From positions 62,001 through 126,000 of the forward strand of contig NZ_JAFFJT010000031.1 of the NCBI RefSeq assembly GCF_016924665.1: a stretch of 64,000 nucleotides of DNA, read 5' to 3'. The notes under the pieces were generated by a model. It saw only the letters and a program-made list of their open reading frames with translations, was not told the origin of the DNA and did no database searches. Below, piece by piece: positions 1 to 8,240 of this stretch. Numbering within the stretch: position 1 is the first letter of the stretch; each line of letters starts with the position of its first letter. The position numbers and the translations under genes are program-made. Source of the stretch: Nocardioides sp. SYSU D00038. Lineage in GTDB: Bacteria; Actinomycetota; Actinomycetes; Propionibacteriales; Nocardioidaceae.

Positions 1-1
1 C

Positions 2-1021
2 ACCCGGGTGCGCAGCTACTTCACCGCCTCCGAGACCCGCAGCCGGATGGGCGAGATGGTCGGGCTGGCCACCACCGTCACCGGCATCGAGTGCAGCACC
101 GCCCTCGAGGCCGAGGTCCGCGAGCTGCGGCTGATCGCCGAGCACAAGCCGCGCTACAACCGGCGCTCGCGGTTCCCGGAGAAGATGCACTTCATCAAGC
201 TCACCCGCGAGCCCTGGCCGCGGCTGTCGATGGTTACCAAGGTGCTCGACGACGACGCCGACTACCTCGGCCCGTTCGGCAGCCGGCGGGTCGCCGAGCG
301 CTGCCTGGCCGCCCTCCACGACACCTTCCCGGTGCGGCAGTGCTCGGGCCGGCTGGCCCGCGAGCCCTCCCGCGCCCCCTGCGTGCTCGCCGAGCTGGGC
401 CGGTGCCTCTCGCCGTGCGACGGCAGCGTGGACCGCACCACCTACGACGCCGTGGTCCGCCAGCTGCGCGACACCCTGCTGCGCCGCCCCGACGACGTGG
501 TCGAGACGATCAGCGCCAAGATGGGCGCCCTCGCCGCCGACGAGCGGTTCGAGGAGGCGGGGGTCCACCGCGACCGGCTGGCGGCGTTCGTCCGGGCCGC
601 CGCCCGCACCCAGCGGCTCTCGGCCCTCACCGGCTGCCCCGAGATCGTCGCCGCCCGCCGCGAGGACGACGGTCGCTGGCAGGTCCACGTGGTCCGCCAC
701 GGCAGGCTCGCCGCGGCGGGCGTGATCCCGCCCGGCGCCGACGCCCAGCAGTACGTCGACGAGCTGCGCGCCAGCGCCGAGACCGTGCTCAACGCCCCCG
801 GCCCGGTGCCGGCCGCCAGCCCCGAGGAGTCGGAGAAGGTGCTGCGCTGGCTGGAGTCGCCCGGCATCCGCCTGGTCGCCGTCGAGGGCGAGTGGACCTG
901 CCCGGTGGCCGGCGCCACCCGCCACCTCGCCGTCCACGCCGCCGCCGACGAGTCGCGGCGGTCGCTGGTCCCGTTCGCCGAGCGCCGCGACCTCGCCCCG
1001 GTGCACCGGCCGGCCCGCTGA
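2..1021 (+). CDS. DEDD-type exonuclease with UvrC-like nuclease region, C-terminal part (5' end outside window)
   Basis: The reading frame is open from base 2, so the gene begins before the window; about 339 residues remain. The first visible residues (RVRSYFTASE) match the end of a GIY-YIG domain as found in UvrC, followed by the UvrC-like stretch EHKPRYNRRSRFPEKMHF. A UvrB/UvrC-interaction-like helix pair (ISAKMGALAADERFEEAG) lies near residues 170-190, and there is no UvrC RNase H or HhH end. In actinobacteria this arrangement is typical of proteins with an N-terminal DEDDh (DnaQ-like) exonuclease fused to a UvrC/Cho-like incision module, so the role is probably DNA repair. The exonuclease half cannot be seen here, so a Cho-like protein without it remains possible. 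Confidence 0.8.
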   Translation, partial: TRVRSYFTASETRSRMGEMVGLATTVTGIECSTALEAEVRELRLIAEHKPRYNRRSRFPEKMHFIKLTREPWPRLSMVTKVLDDDADYLGPFGSRRVAERCLAALHDTFPVRQCSGRLAREPSRAPCVLAELGRCLSPCDGSVDRTTYDAVVRQLRDTLLRRPDDVVETISAKMGALAADERFEEAGVHRDRLAAFVRAAARTQRLSALTGCPEIVAARREDDGRWQVHVVRHGRLAAAGVIPPGADAQQYVDELRASAETVLNAPGPVPAASPEESEKVLRWLESPGIRLVAVEGEWTCPVAGATRHLAVHAAADESRRSLVPFAERRDLAPVHRPAR

Positions 1022-1037
1022 GGCCCGCGCGGCTGAG

Positions 1038-1043
1038 TAGGGT
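1038..1043 (+). promoter_or_regulatory. -10 element of a leaderless promoter (Lrp-type gene)
   Basis: TAGGGT ends 6 bases before the ATG at 1050 and no Shine-Dalgarno sequence is visible, as expected for a leaderless actinobacterial transcript. Confidence 0.5.
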
Positions 1044-1049
1044 CGGGCC

Positions 1050-1328
1050 ATGATCACCGCCATCGTGTTCGTGAAGGCCGACGTCGCCCGGATCCCCGAG
1101 GTGGCCGAGGAGATCGCCGCGCTCGAGGGCGTCAGCGAGGTCTACTCCGTCACCGGCCAGATCGACCTGATCGCCCTGGTCCGGGTGCGCCGGCACGAGG
1201 ACGTGGCGGCGGTCGTGGCCGACCGGCTCAACAAGGTCCCCGGCGTCATCGAGACCGAGACCCACATCGCCTTCCGCGCCTACTCCCGCCACGACCTGGA
1301 GGCGGCGTTCTCGCTCGGCCTGGAGTGA
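1050..1328 (+). CDS. Stand-alone Lrp/AsnC ligand-binding (RAM) domain protein
   Basis: This 92-residue protein is one RAM (regulation of amino-acid metabolism) domain: a beta-alpha-beta-beta-alpha-beta pattern beginning MITAIVFVKAD, with GVSEVYSVTGQIDLIALVRV in the middle. Lrp/AsnC regulators normally carry an N-terminal helix-turn-helix of about 60 residues, which is absent here. Family members of this size are thought to sense amino acids or to pair with full-length Lrp proteins. It lies 28 bases after the nuclease gene but has its own leaderless-type -10 element at 1038, so it can be transcribed independently. The effector is not predictable from the sequence. Confidence 0.85.
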   Translation: MITAIVFVKADVARIPEVAEEIAALEGVSEVYSVTGQIDLIALVRVRRHEDVAAVVADRLNKVPGVIETETHIAFRAYSRHDLEAAFSLGLE

Positions 1329-1340
1329 TCCCGACGCCGC

Positions 1341-1366
1341 CGGCATGATCCGTTCGGGCCATGCCG
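1341..1366. promoter_or_regulatory. 26-bp palindrome upstream of the fibronectin-like protein gene (candidate operator)
   Basis: The half-site is CGGCATGATCCG, then TT, then CGGGCCATGCCG. The arms match except at two positions. A near-identical palindrome occurs at 9758-9781 in front of the glycosyltransferase genes. Its centre lies about 68 bases upstream of the TAGCGT -10 candidate at 1421, a distance suited to an activator or repressor site. Confidence 0.55.
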
Positions 1367-1420
1367 GTGCCCGGTCGGTCAGTCCGCGCCGGTTCGGCCA
1401 CGCGCTCCTCCGCCGCCGCC

Positions 1421-1426
1421 TAGCGT
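1421..1426 (+). promoter_or_regulatory. -10 element for the secreted repeat protein
   Basis: TAGCGT at this position would start a transcript near 1433, giving a leader of about 32 bases that contains the purine-rich ribosome binding site GGGGAGGGAGA at 1450-1460 before the GTG at 1465. Confidence 0.45.
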
Positions 1427-1464
1427 GCCCCTGACGCACTCGGTGACCTGGGGAGGGAGACGCT

Positions 1465-4400
1465 GTGCCGTCCAACCGTGCACGCCTGCGCGCGCTCATC
1501 TGCACGCTGTCCGGACTGCTGCTGGCCACGGGGCTGGTCACGGGGCTGGTCGCGCTCGGGGCGCCGCCGGCGACCGCCGCCGTGCCGACCGACCTGTCCC
1601 CCAGCGCGACGACCGTGACCGGCATCCCGACGCTGTCGTGGACCCGGGTGCCCGGGGCCGCCAAGTACGACGTGCAGGTGTCGCTGTCGTCGTCGTTCGC
1701 GACCACGCTGGTCAGCACCAGCACGGTCAACCAGCACCTGGTGCCGACCGTGCAGCTGCCCAGCGGCGAGCTGCACTGGCGGGTCCGGCCCGCCGGCAGC
1801 GGTGACGCCGGCTGGGCCGGCGCGTCGTTCGTCCGCGACCCGCTGGCGCCTCCGGCGCTGGTCGCCCCGGCCGACGGCACCGCGCTGGCGCAACCCTCCA
1901 CGCCGCCGCTGCTCTCGTGGGAGCCGGTCGAGGGGGCGAGCGGCTACACGCTGCAGATCAGCACCGACGAGGCGTTCATCGACCCGGCGAAGATCAAGTC
2001 CTACCCCACCCAGGCGACGTCGTACATCGTCCCCGACCTGCAGCTGCCCACCACCTACTACTGGCGGGTGAACGCCCAGCTGGCCGCCGGGATCGGCACC
2101 GAGTGGTCGACCCCGCGCCGCTACGTGGTCGAGGGCCTGGCGGCCCCCGCGCTGGTCTCGCCCGCCAACGGGTTCGGCCGTGCGGTCACCGACGCCGTCC
2201 TCGACTGGGCACCGGTGCCGGGAGCGGCGACCTACGAGGTGCAGGTCAGCACCGACGAAAACTTCCTCACCGGCGTGGAGACCAAGGCCGACATCGTCGG
2301 CACCCGCTACGCGCGGATCAGGACGCTCGACAACGACCAGTACTACTGGCGGGTGCGGCCCTACGACGCCGCGGGCAACAAGCTCGACTGGTCGCAGGTG
2401 GCGACCTGGCGGTTCCGCCGCGCCTGGCCGGCCCAGCCGCGGCTCGAGCACCCCGCCGACGGCGCCACGGTCGGCGACCCGTTCTGGTTCCAGTGGACGC
2501 CCTCGGAGCAGGACGGCGACCACGACGACCGCAGCCTGGCCAGCAGCTACACGCTGCAGATCAGCACCACCCGCAGCTTCACGCCGGCCTCCGCCGTGCG
2601 CAGCTGCACGACGGTCAACACCACGCTCGTGCCGAGCACCGGCGGCTGCTGGCCGGCGGCCGCGGGCACCTACTACTGGCGGGTGCGCGGCAACGACGAC
2701 TACTCGGGCGACCGACCCGAGACCGACCTCATCAGCGCCGAGGTGCGCTCGTTCACCTACCTGCCCGAGCGGGCGATCCAGGTCTCGCCGGCGCCGGGCG
2801 AGCCGGTGTCGGTGCCGACCCTGCGGTGGCGGCCGGTGGCGGGTGCAGCCCGCTACCAGGTCAGCATCACCGGCACGTCCGGCGGCTTCGCCCACACCGA
2901 GACGACGACCGGCACGTCGTACACGCCGCGCGCCAAGCTGCCCGAGGGCACCTACCGCTGGCAGGTGCGCACCGAGAGCCAGGACGAGCGCCTCGGCAGC
3001 GGCCTGCTGCTGGCCGCGCAGCCGACCTTCACCGTCACCTCCCCGCCGGCGGCCACCGCGACCGTGCCGGTGCCGACCAGCGCCCCCACGGCGTCCCGGT
3101 TCCCGACGCTGACCTGGGAGCCGGTGGTGGGCGCGACCCGCTACGCGCTGCTGGCGCGCCCGCTCGGCACCATCGGGTGGTCGTCGGTCGCCACCAACCT
3201 GCCCTACCCGGCCGGCGAGGGCGTCAACGCCGCGCAGCTCGAGCCGGGCACCTACGAGTGGTACGTCGACGCCTACAACGGCAACGTGCTGCTGGCGTCC
3301 GGCGCGGCGGCGACCGGCCGGTTCACGGTCACGCCGCTCCCGCCCGTCGACCCCGGCAGCCACCGGGTCGCCGCGGTGGGCACCGGCCTGCACGCCGACC
3401 CGGACCCCGCGGCGCCGGACCCCTACCGCACCGACGACTGGTGCGACAGCGTCGAGGACGCCTCACCGGACCTGTCCAGCGACTGCCTCGACCTGCGCAA
3501 CACCCCGGTGCTCAGCTGGGCGCCCGACCCGACGGTGGGCTACTGGCTGCTCTACCTCAGCCACGACCGCGAGCTCACGAACCCGATCGCCGGCTTCACC
3601 GCCCCCCAGGTGCTGACCCAGCCGATGTGGACCCCGAGCACGGCGCTGAAGGACAGCCAGGCCGGCTCGGCGTACTACTACAGCGTGGTGCCGTGCTCGG
3701 CCGCCGGCGTCTGCTCGCTCCCGCAGCACGCCGAGCACTCGTTCAGCAAGCGCAGCCGCCAGGTCGAGCTCGTCTCGCCCACCGCGACGCCGGGCGAGAC
3801 CGACCCCGGCGCCTACCCCGTCGTCAGCGACGACGTGACGCTCACCTGGCGCGACTACCGCGACACGGAGACCACGCCGCCGACGCCCGGCGAGACCGAG
3901 CGGCCCGAGACGCTGGCCGAGCCCGGGCGCACCGAGGCGCGCAGCTACGTCGTCGAGACCGCCACCGACCAGAACTTCCAGAACGTCCTGGAGCGGGTGG
4001 AGGTCGACCAGACGTCGTTCACCTCCTACACCCACACCTACCCCGAGGGCCCGGTCTACTGGCGGGTGCAGGCGATCGACGGCAGCGGCAACCCGCTCGC
4101 GTGGAGCCCGGTCGGCCGCTTCCGCAAGCAGTCGCCGGTGCCCGACCTGGTGACGCCCGACGGCACCCACCCGGTGCGCGGCGACCAGCCGCTGACGTGG
4201 GACCCGCTGCCGTTCGCCGCGTCCTACAAGGTCGAGGTCTACCGCGACGACGACCGGATCGGCAACGCCGCCAACCGGGTCACGAACGCCACCACCAAGC
4301 AGCGGGTGCTCGCCCTCACCAAGCCGCTGCCGGCGAGCACGACGCCGTACACCTGGCGGGTCAGCCGGGTCGACGCGCGAGGGCGCCAGGGCGACTGGAG

Positions 4401-5538
4401 CGTCTTCCGACCGTTCCTGGTCGAGGGGCCGGCTCCCGAGCTGGACCTGCCCGTGGCCGGGGCGACCGTGGCGCCCTCGGAGGCCCTGTTCACGTGGCGG
4501 CCGGTGGCCAAGGCGACCTCCTACCGCTTCGAGCGACGCCTCGTGGGCGCCACGGGCCCGGCAGAGACGGTGACGACCCGCGCGCTGGCCTGGGCGCCCA
4601 CCGCCGCGATCGCCGGCGGCTCGTGGGAGTGGCGGGTCACCGCGCTCGACACCGACGCTAAGCCCCTGGGGGGCGCCGCGTGGCGACCCTTCGTCGTCGT
4701 CGACGCGCTGACCGAGGTCACGAGGGCTGCCGTCGTCGGCTCGGGCCGGGTCGGCACCGAGCTCGCCGTGCAGCCGGCGACCTTCGAGCCGGCGGCGACC
4801 GACGTGACCTACCAGTGGCGGCGCAACGGCCGCGACATCAGCAAGGCGACCGGGGCGACGTACCTCGTCACCTCCCAGGACGTCGGCCAGCCGATCACCG
4901 TGGTGGCCACCGGCCGGCGCGACGGCTGGAAGGTCGGCACCAGCACGAGCGAGCCCGTCCACGGCACCGAGGGCGAGCGGCTGCTGGCCAGCGCGCCGCC
5001 CGTGGTCAGCGGCGCGGCCCGGGTCGGCGCCGTGCTCACCACCACGACCGGCACCTGGCCGCACGCGCCCAAGCTGGCCTACCAGTGGTTCGTCGGCAGC
5101 GAGGCCGTGGCACGAGCGACCGGCAGCAGCTACACCGTGCGCACCCGCGACGCGGGGCTCCCGGTGCGGGTGGAGGTCCGGGCGAGCACGCCGGGCTACG
5201 CGCCCGGGGTGGCGTCGAGCCGGCCGGTGCAGGTCGCCAAGCTGGCCTCGCGGACCGTGGGCGTCCTGCTGAGCCGCAAGATCAGCCGCAAGGACCGGGG
5301 CCGGGTCAGCGTCACCGTCGTGGTGCCGAACTGGCTCGACCCGACCGGCCCGGTGCGGATCACCGAGCGTTCCTCGGTGCTCGGCACCGTGGTGCTCCGC
5401 GACGGCCAGCAGGGCCGGGTCACCGTGCGGCTGAAGAAGCTCAAGCCCGGCCGGCACCGACTGGTGGTCCGCTACCTCGGCGGCACGCCGACGCTGCCGT
5501 CGGTCTCCAAGGTGCTGGTGCTCACGGTCCGGCGGTGA
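1465..5538 (+). CDS. Large secreted fibronectin type III-like repeat protein
   Basis: 1357 residues. The GTG start is chosen because of the strong purine-rich site 5-15 bases upstream and because it opens a signal peptide (basic head, hydrophobic core about residues 12-33, cleavage near ATAA-VP at 38-40). The mature part contains about ten units with the signature LSW.PV.GA..Y.VQVS followed by YYWRV, at residues near 55, 149, 245, 341, 452, 548, 682, 792, 909 and 1008. Two Ig-like units with YQWRRNGRDI / YQWFVGSEAV type cores lie near 1110-1270, and a basic Ig-like end closes the protein (RKISRKDRGRV...). There is no LPXTG motif or terminal membrane helix, so it is exported and held non-covalently or released. 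Likely a cell-surface or matrix protein next to glycan genes; the ligand is unknown. Its last 17 bases overlap the convergent flippase gene. Confidence 0.8.
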   Translation: MPSNRARLRALICTLSGLLLATGLVTGLVALGAPPATAAVPTDLSPSATTVTGIPTLSWTRVPGAAKYDVQVSLSSSFATTLVSTSTVNQHLVPTVQLPSGELHWRVRPAGSGDAGWAGASFVRDPLAPPALVAPADGTALAQPSTPPLLSWEPVEGASGYTLQISTDEAFIDPAKIKSYPTQATSYIVPDLQLPTTYYWRVNAQLAAGIGTEWSTPRRYVVEGLAAPALVSPANGFGRAVTDAVLDWAPVPGAATYEVQVSTDENFLTGVETKADIVGTRYARIRTLDNDQYYWRVRPYDAAGNKLDWSQVATWRFRRAWPAQPRLEHPADGATVGDPFWFQWTPSEQDGDHDDRSLASSYTLQISTTRSFTPASAVRSCTTVNTTLVPSTGGCWPAAAGTYYWRVRGNDDYSGDRPETDLISAEVRSFTYLPERAIQVSPAPGEPVSVPTLRWRPVAGAARYQVSITGTSGGFAHTETTTGTSYTPRAKLPEGTYRWQVRTESQDERLGSGLLLAAQPTFTVTSPPAATATVPVPTSAPTASRFPTLTWEPVVGATRYALLARPLGTIGWSSVATNLPYPAGEGVNAAQLEPGTYEWYVDAYNGNVLLASGAAATGRFTVTPLPPVDPGSHRVAAVGTGLHADPDPAAPDPYRTDDWCDSVEDASPDLSSDCLDLRNTPVLSWAPDPTVGYWLLYLSHDRELTNPIAGFTAPQVLTQPMWTPSTALKDSQAGSAYYYSVVPCSAAGVCSLPQHAEHSFSKRSRQVELVSPTATPGETDPGAYPVVSDDVTLTWRDYRDTETTPPTPGETERPETLAEPGRTEARSYVVETATDQNFQNVLERVEVDQTSFTSYTHTYPEGPVYWRVQAIDGSGNPLAWSPVGRFRKQSPVPDLVTPDGTHPVRGDQPLTWDPLPFAASYKVEVYRDDDRIGNAANRVTNATTKQRVLALTKPLPASTTPYTWRVSRVDARGRQGDWSVFRPFLVEGPAPELDLPVAGATVAPSEALFTWRPVAKATSYRFERRLVGATGPAETVTTRALAWAPTAAIAGGSWEWRVTALDTDAKPLGGAAWRPFVVVDALTEVTRAAVVGSGRVGTELAVQPATFEPAATDVTYQWRRNGRDISKATGATYLVTSQDVGQPITVVATGRRDGWKVGTSTSEPVHGTEGERLLASAPPVVSGAARVGAVLTTTTGTWPHAPKLAYQWFVGSEAVARATGSSYTVRTRDAGLPVRVEVRASTPGYAPGVASSRPVQVAKLASRTVGVLLSRKISRKDRGRVSVTVVVPNWLDPTGPVRITERSSVLGTVVLRDGQQGRVTVRLKKLKPGRHRLVVRYLGGTPTLPSVSKVLVLTVRR

Positions 5539-6766
5539 CCGGCCGGCCCGGCCCCGGGCCGGGTCCGCGGACGAGGGCCCGGGCGTGCCCGAGCAGGCCG
5601 GCCGCGGGACCCACGACCAGGGCGAGCAGCAGCGCCGGCCGCTCGTCGGGAACGAGCAGCAGCGGCCCGAACGACGCAGCCACCGCCACCAGCCAGCCCG
5701 CGGTCGACGCGGCGTGCCGGTCGAGCGCCACCAGCGCCAGGCCCGAGACGACCAGCATCGCGAGCAGCACCGTGGCCGCCGCGAGCACCGCCAGGTCGCC
5801 CGGGGGCACGGCGTACGCCTCGCCCAGCAGCAGCGTCACGACCGGGGGTCCGACGACGGCGGCGCTGCCCGCAGCCGGCAGCCCGGCACCGGCCAGCCGG
5901 AGCCACCACCCCCGCACCACCGCCGCGGGCCGGTCGGCGTCGAGCAGCGCGCGCAGCAGCACCGGGCGCAGGCCGTAGAGGACGACGAGCAGCGGGCTCC
6001 GCACCAGCACCAGCGTGGCGAGCAGGGCGCCCGCGACGGGTCCGAGGGCGCCGGGCCGGGCCAGCGCGACCAGGGCCGGGAACCCCGCCACGAGCAGGGC
6101 CGCGCAGGCGGTCGCGCCCATCGCCACCAGCGCGCGCCTGACCAACCCGGGCAGCGGATCGGCGCCGTGTGCCCCGAGCGCGGCGCGCACCGGCGTGGTC
6201 GCGGTCAGCGGCACCCAGGCGAACGCGCCGACGCCGATGGCCAGCGGCAGCAGCGCGAGGCGGTCGGCGACCAGGCAGGCCGCCACCGCCGCCGAGCGCA
6301 GCACCGCGTCGCCGACGAGCACTGCGGCGAGCACGGCCCACTCGTCCCGGGCCGCCAGCACGCCGTTGACGAGGGTCAGGCCGGTCAGTCCCACGAGGCC
6401 GGCGCCCAGCGCGGCGGCGACCGCGCCGGTGGAGCCGGAGACCGCGGCCGTCTGCGGGGCGGTGACGAGCGCGAGCACCAGCAGTGCCGCGACGCCGGGC
6501 ACCACCAGGGCGGCGGCGGCCGACGCCAGGCGCGGCCCGGGGGACGCTCGCCCGGTCGAGCGGGTCACCGAGCGGGTGACCTCCTGCTGGAGCCCGGCGT
6601 ACGCCCCGCCCACGCCGAAGAACACCGCCCAGAGCACCGCGAACGACGCGTAGCCGGCGGGATCGGTGCTGCGGCCGACCGCCACGACGGTGAGCCACCC
6701 CAGCAGCCCGGTGACCGCCGAGGCGAGCAGCGACCAGGCGACCCGCCGGTCGGTCGTGGCGCTCAC
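5522..6766 (-). CDS. Oligosaccharide flippase-like polytopic membrane protein
   Basis: 414 residues from a GTG at 6766 that overlaps the methyltransferase stop by four bases (GTGA). The protein is almost entirely hydrophobic, with about 12 membrane segments beginning SLLASAVTGLLGWLTVVAVG, and resembles the Wzx/MATE-like polysaccharide exporters of the MVF superfamily. It is the last gene of the operon DUF2142 protein - glycosyltransferase - methyltransferase - flippase, so it probably moves the lipid-linked glycan made by its neighbours across the membrane. The longer upstream reading frame runs through the methyltransferase gene and was rejected. A general transporter of the same fold cannot be excluded. 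Confidence 0.7.
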   Translation of the reverse strand: MSATTDRRVAWSLLASAVTGLLGWLTVVAVGRSTDPAGYASFAVLWAVFFGVGGAYAGLQQEVTRSVTRSTGRASPGPRLASAAAALVVPGVAALLVLALVTAPQTAAVSGSTGAVAAALGAGLVGLTGLTLVNGVLAARDEWAVLAAVLVGDAVLRSAAVAACLVADRLALLPLAIGVGAFAWVPLTATTPVRAALGAHGADPLPGLVRRALVAMGATACAALLVAGFPALVALARPGALGPVAGALLATLVLVRSPLLVVLYGLRPVLLRALLDADRPAAVVRGWWLRLAGAGLPAAGSAAVVGPPVVTLLLGEAYAVPPGDLAVLAAATVLLAMLVVSGLALVALDRHAASTAGWLVAVAASFGPLLLVPDERPALLLALVVGPAAGLLGHARALVRGPGPGPGRPVTAGP

Positions 6767-7398
6767 GCCGGCCGGGTCAGCACCGCGGTGTAGGCCAGGG
6801 TCGGCTTCGCCGGGGCGAACCCGACGATGTCGCGCCGCGTCCAGCCGGTGGCGTCGAGGGCGGCCCGGTAGCGCTCGCGGTCGACGTCGTCGACGAGGAG
6901 CAGCCCGTCCGGGGCCACCTTCGGCAGGGCGGCGGTGGCGCACCGGGCCCGCTCGCGTCCGTCGACGACCACGACGTCGAAGTGCAGGTCGGGGTAGGCG
7001 TCGATCGCAGCGACGTAGGCGGCGTAGGCGTCGGCGTCGGAGCGGCGCAGCAGGGTCCACCGGTCCGCGGCCCAGCTGCCGCCCACGACCCGGGCCAGCT
7101 CGTCGGCCCAGCCGGGGTGGTGCTCGCAGGTGACGACCGTGGCGCCCCGGTCGAGGAACCACAGCGTGGACCCGCCGCCGCCGTACTCGAAGACCCGGGT
7201 GCCGGGGCCCACGACCGTGCCCAGCTCGTCGATCAGCCGGAACGGCAGCCAGGGCAGCCGCAGCGCCATCGTCCCGCGACCGCGGGTGGCCAGCAGCCGG
7301 GGCAGGTCGCGGGCCAGTGCGGGCTCGCCGGCGATGCGGCGCGCGCTGCGCCCGGCGTAGCGCGCCTGCCGGGCCAGCATCTCGGGGGTGATCCTCAC
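6763..7398 (-). CDS. Class I SAM-dependent methyltransferase-like protein of a glycan operon
   Basis: 211 residues, starting at a GTG that shares GTGA with the stop of the upstream glycosyltransferase, which implies translational coupling. The segment VFEYGGGGSTLWFLDRGATVVTCE near residue 75 has the glycine-rich motif I and acidic motif II of a Rossmann methyltransferase, and DVVVVDGRERARC corresponds to motif IV. Members of this group act on sugars or small molecules and also occur in surface-polysaccharide clusters. The reaction is therefore inferred as decoration of the glycan produced by the operon; the substrate is not visible. Confidence 0.7.
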   Translation of the reverse strand: MRITPEMLARQARYAGRSARRIAGEPALARDLPRLLATRGRGTMALRLPWLPFRLIDELGTVVGPGTRVFEYGGGGSTLWFLDRGATVVTCEHHPGWADELARVVGGSWAADRWTLLRRSDADAYAAYVAAIDAYPDLHFDVVVVDGRERARCATAALPKVAPDGLLLVDDVDRERYRAALDATGWTRRDIVGFAPAKPTLAYTAVLTRPA

Positions 7399-8240
7399 GA
7401 CGGCCGCCCTCCCAGGGCTCGGGGTTCCAGGCGCCGCGACAGCACCCGGTCGTAGGTCAGTCTGAGCGCCGGCTGGGGCAGCAGCCGGAAGCCGCCCCGG
7501 ACGACCAGGTTGCGCGTCGCCCCCGCCCGGCCCACCACACCGTAGGACAGCAGTCGCCGCTGGAGGTCGACCTCGCGGCGCAGGAAGCCGGTCGTGGCCC
7601 GCCGACGCCGCATCCCGTCGCCGGCGCGGAACAGCACGAGCGGCTCGGGCAGGTTCGCCATCCGCGCCCCCGCGACCAGCATCCGGGCGAACAGGTCGTA
7701 GTCCTGCATCAACCGCAGCCGCGGGTAGCCGCCCGCGGCGAGGGCGACCTCGCGGCGGTAGAACGCCGTGGAGTGGTTGATCGGGTTGTTCAGGCGCATC
7801 CGCCGCGCGATGGCGACGTGGTCGGGCGGGTTGGCGCGGAGCCGCTGGGGGTGCTCGGGCTCGATGTCGAACTCCCACATCGCCGCCCCCAGCAGGTCGA
7901 CGCCGAGCCGCTCGGCGGCCTCGACCTGGGTGCCGATCCGTTGGGGCAGCGACACGTCGTCGGCGTCGGCCTTGGCGATCCACTCCCCCGTCGCCGCCTC
8001 CAGGCCGGCCTGGTTGGCCACCCCGGCGCCGCGATTGCGAGGCAGCACCACCCGCACCAGGGGCAGCTCGGCGCCGACGTCGGCCAGCGCGGCGTGGTGG
8101 TCGTCGGTCAGCGGGCCGTCCTCGACCACGACGACCTCGTCGGCGGGACGGGTCTGGGCGCGCACGCTCTCGAGCGCCGCCCGCCAGTGGTTCGGGGCGA
8201 TGCCGGCGTGCACCGGCACCACCAGCGAGACGCGGGTCAC
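7395..8240 (-). CDS. Family 2 glycosyltransferase
   Basis: 281 residues. The GTG start at 8240 overlaps the DUF2142 stop (GTGA). The N-terminus VTRVSLVVPVHAG and EVVVVEDGP are the GT-A nucleotide-binding start of GT2 enzymes, and KADADDVSLPQRI carries the DxD metal/nucleotide-sugar motif near residue 95. A QDYDLFARML segment provides the usual catalytic-base region (ED/QDxDL) near 185. Such enzymes transfer a sugar from a nucleotide donor to a lipid-linked or growing glycan at the cytoplasmic face. Its position between a DUF2142 membrane protein and a flippase suggests cell-surface polysaccharide or teichoic-acid-like polymer synthesis. Confidence 0.85.
   Translation of the reverse strand: MTRVSLVVPVHAGIAPNHWRAALESVRAQTRPADEVVVVEDGPLTDDHHAALADVGAELPLVRVVLPRNRGAGVANQAGLEAATGEWIAKADADDVSLPQRIGTQVEAAERLGVDLLGAAMWEFDIEPEHPQRLRANPPDHVAIARRMRLNNPINHSTAFYRREVALAAGGYPRLRLMQDYDLFARMLVAGARMANLPEPLVLFRAGDGMRRRRATTGFLRREVDLQRRLLSYGVVGRAGATRNLVVRGGFRLLPQPALRLTYDRVLSRRLEPRALGGRPS

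Noticed and set aside
1420-3393. Open frame of 657 residues opposite the fibronectin-like gene
   Set aside because: Shadow frame; the plus-strand protein has a signal peptide and regular repeats, while the minus frame has none.
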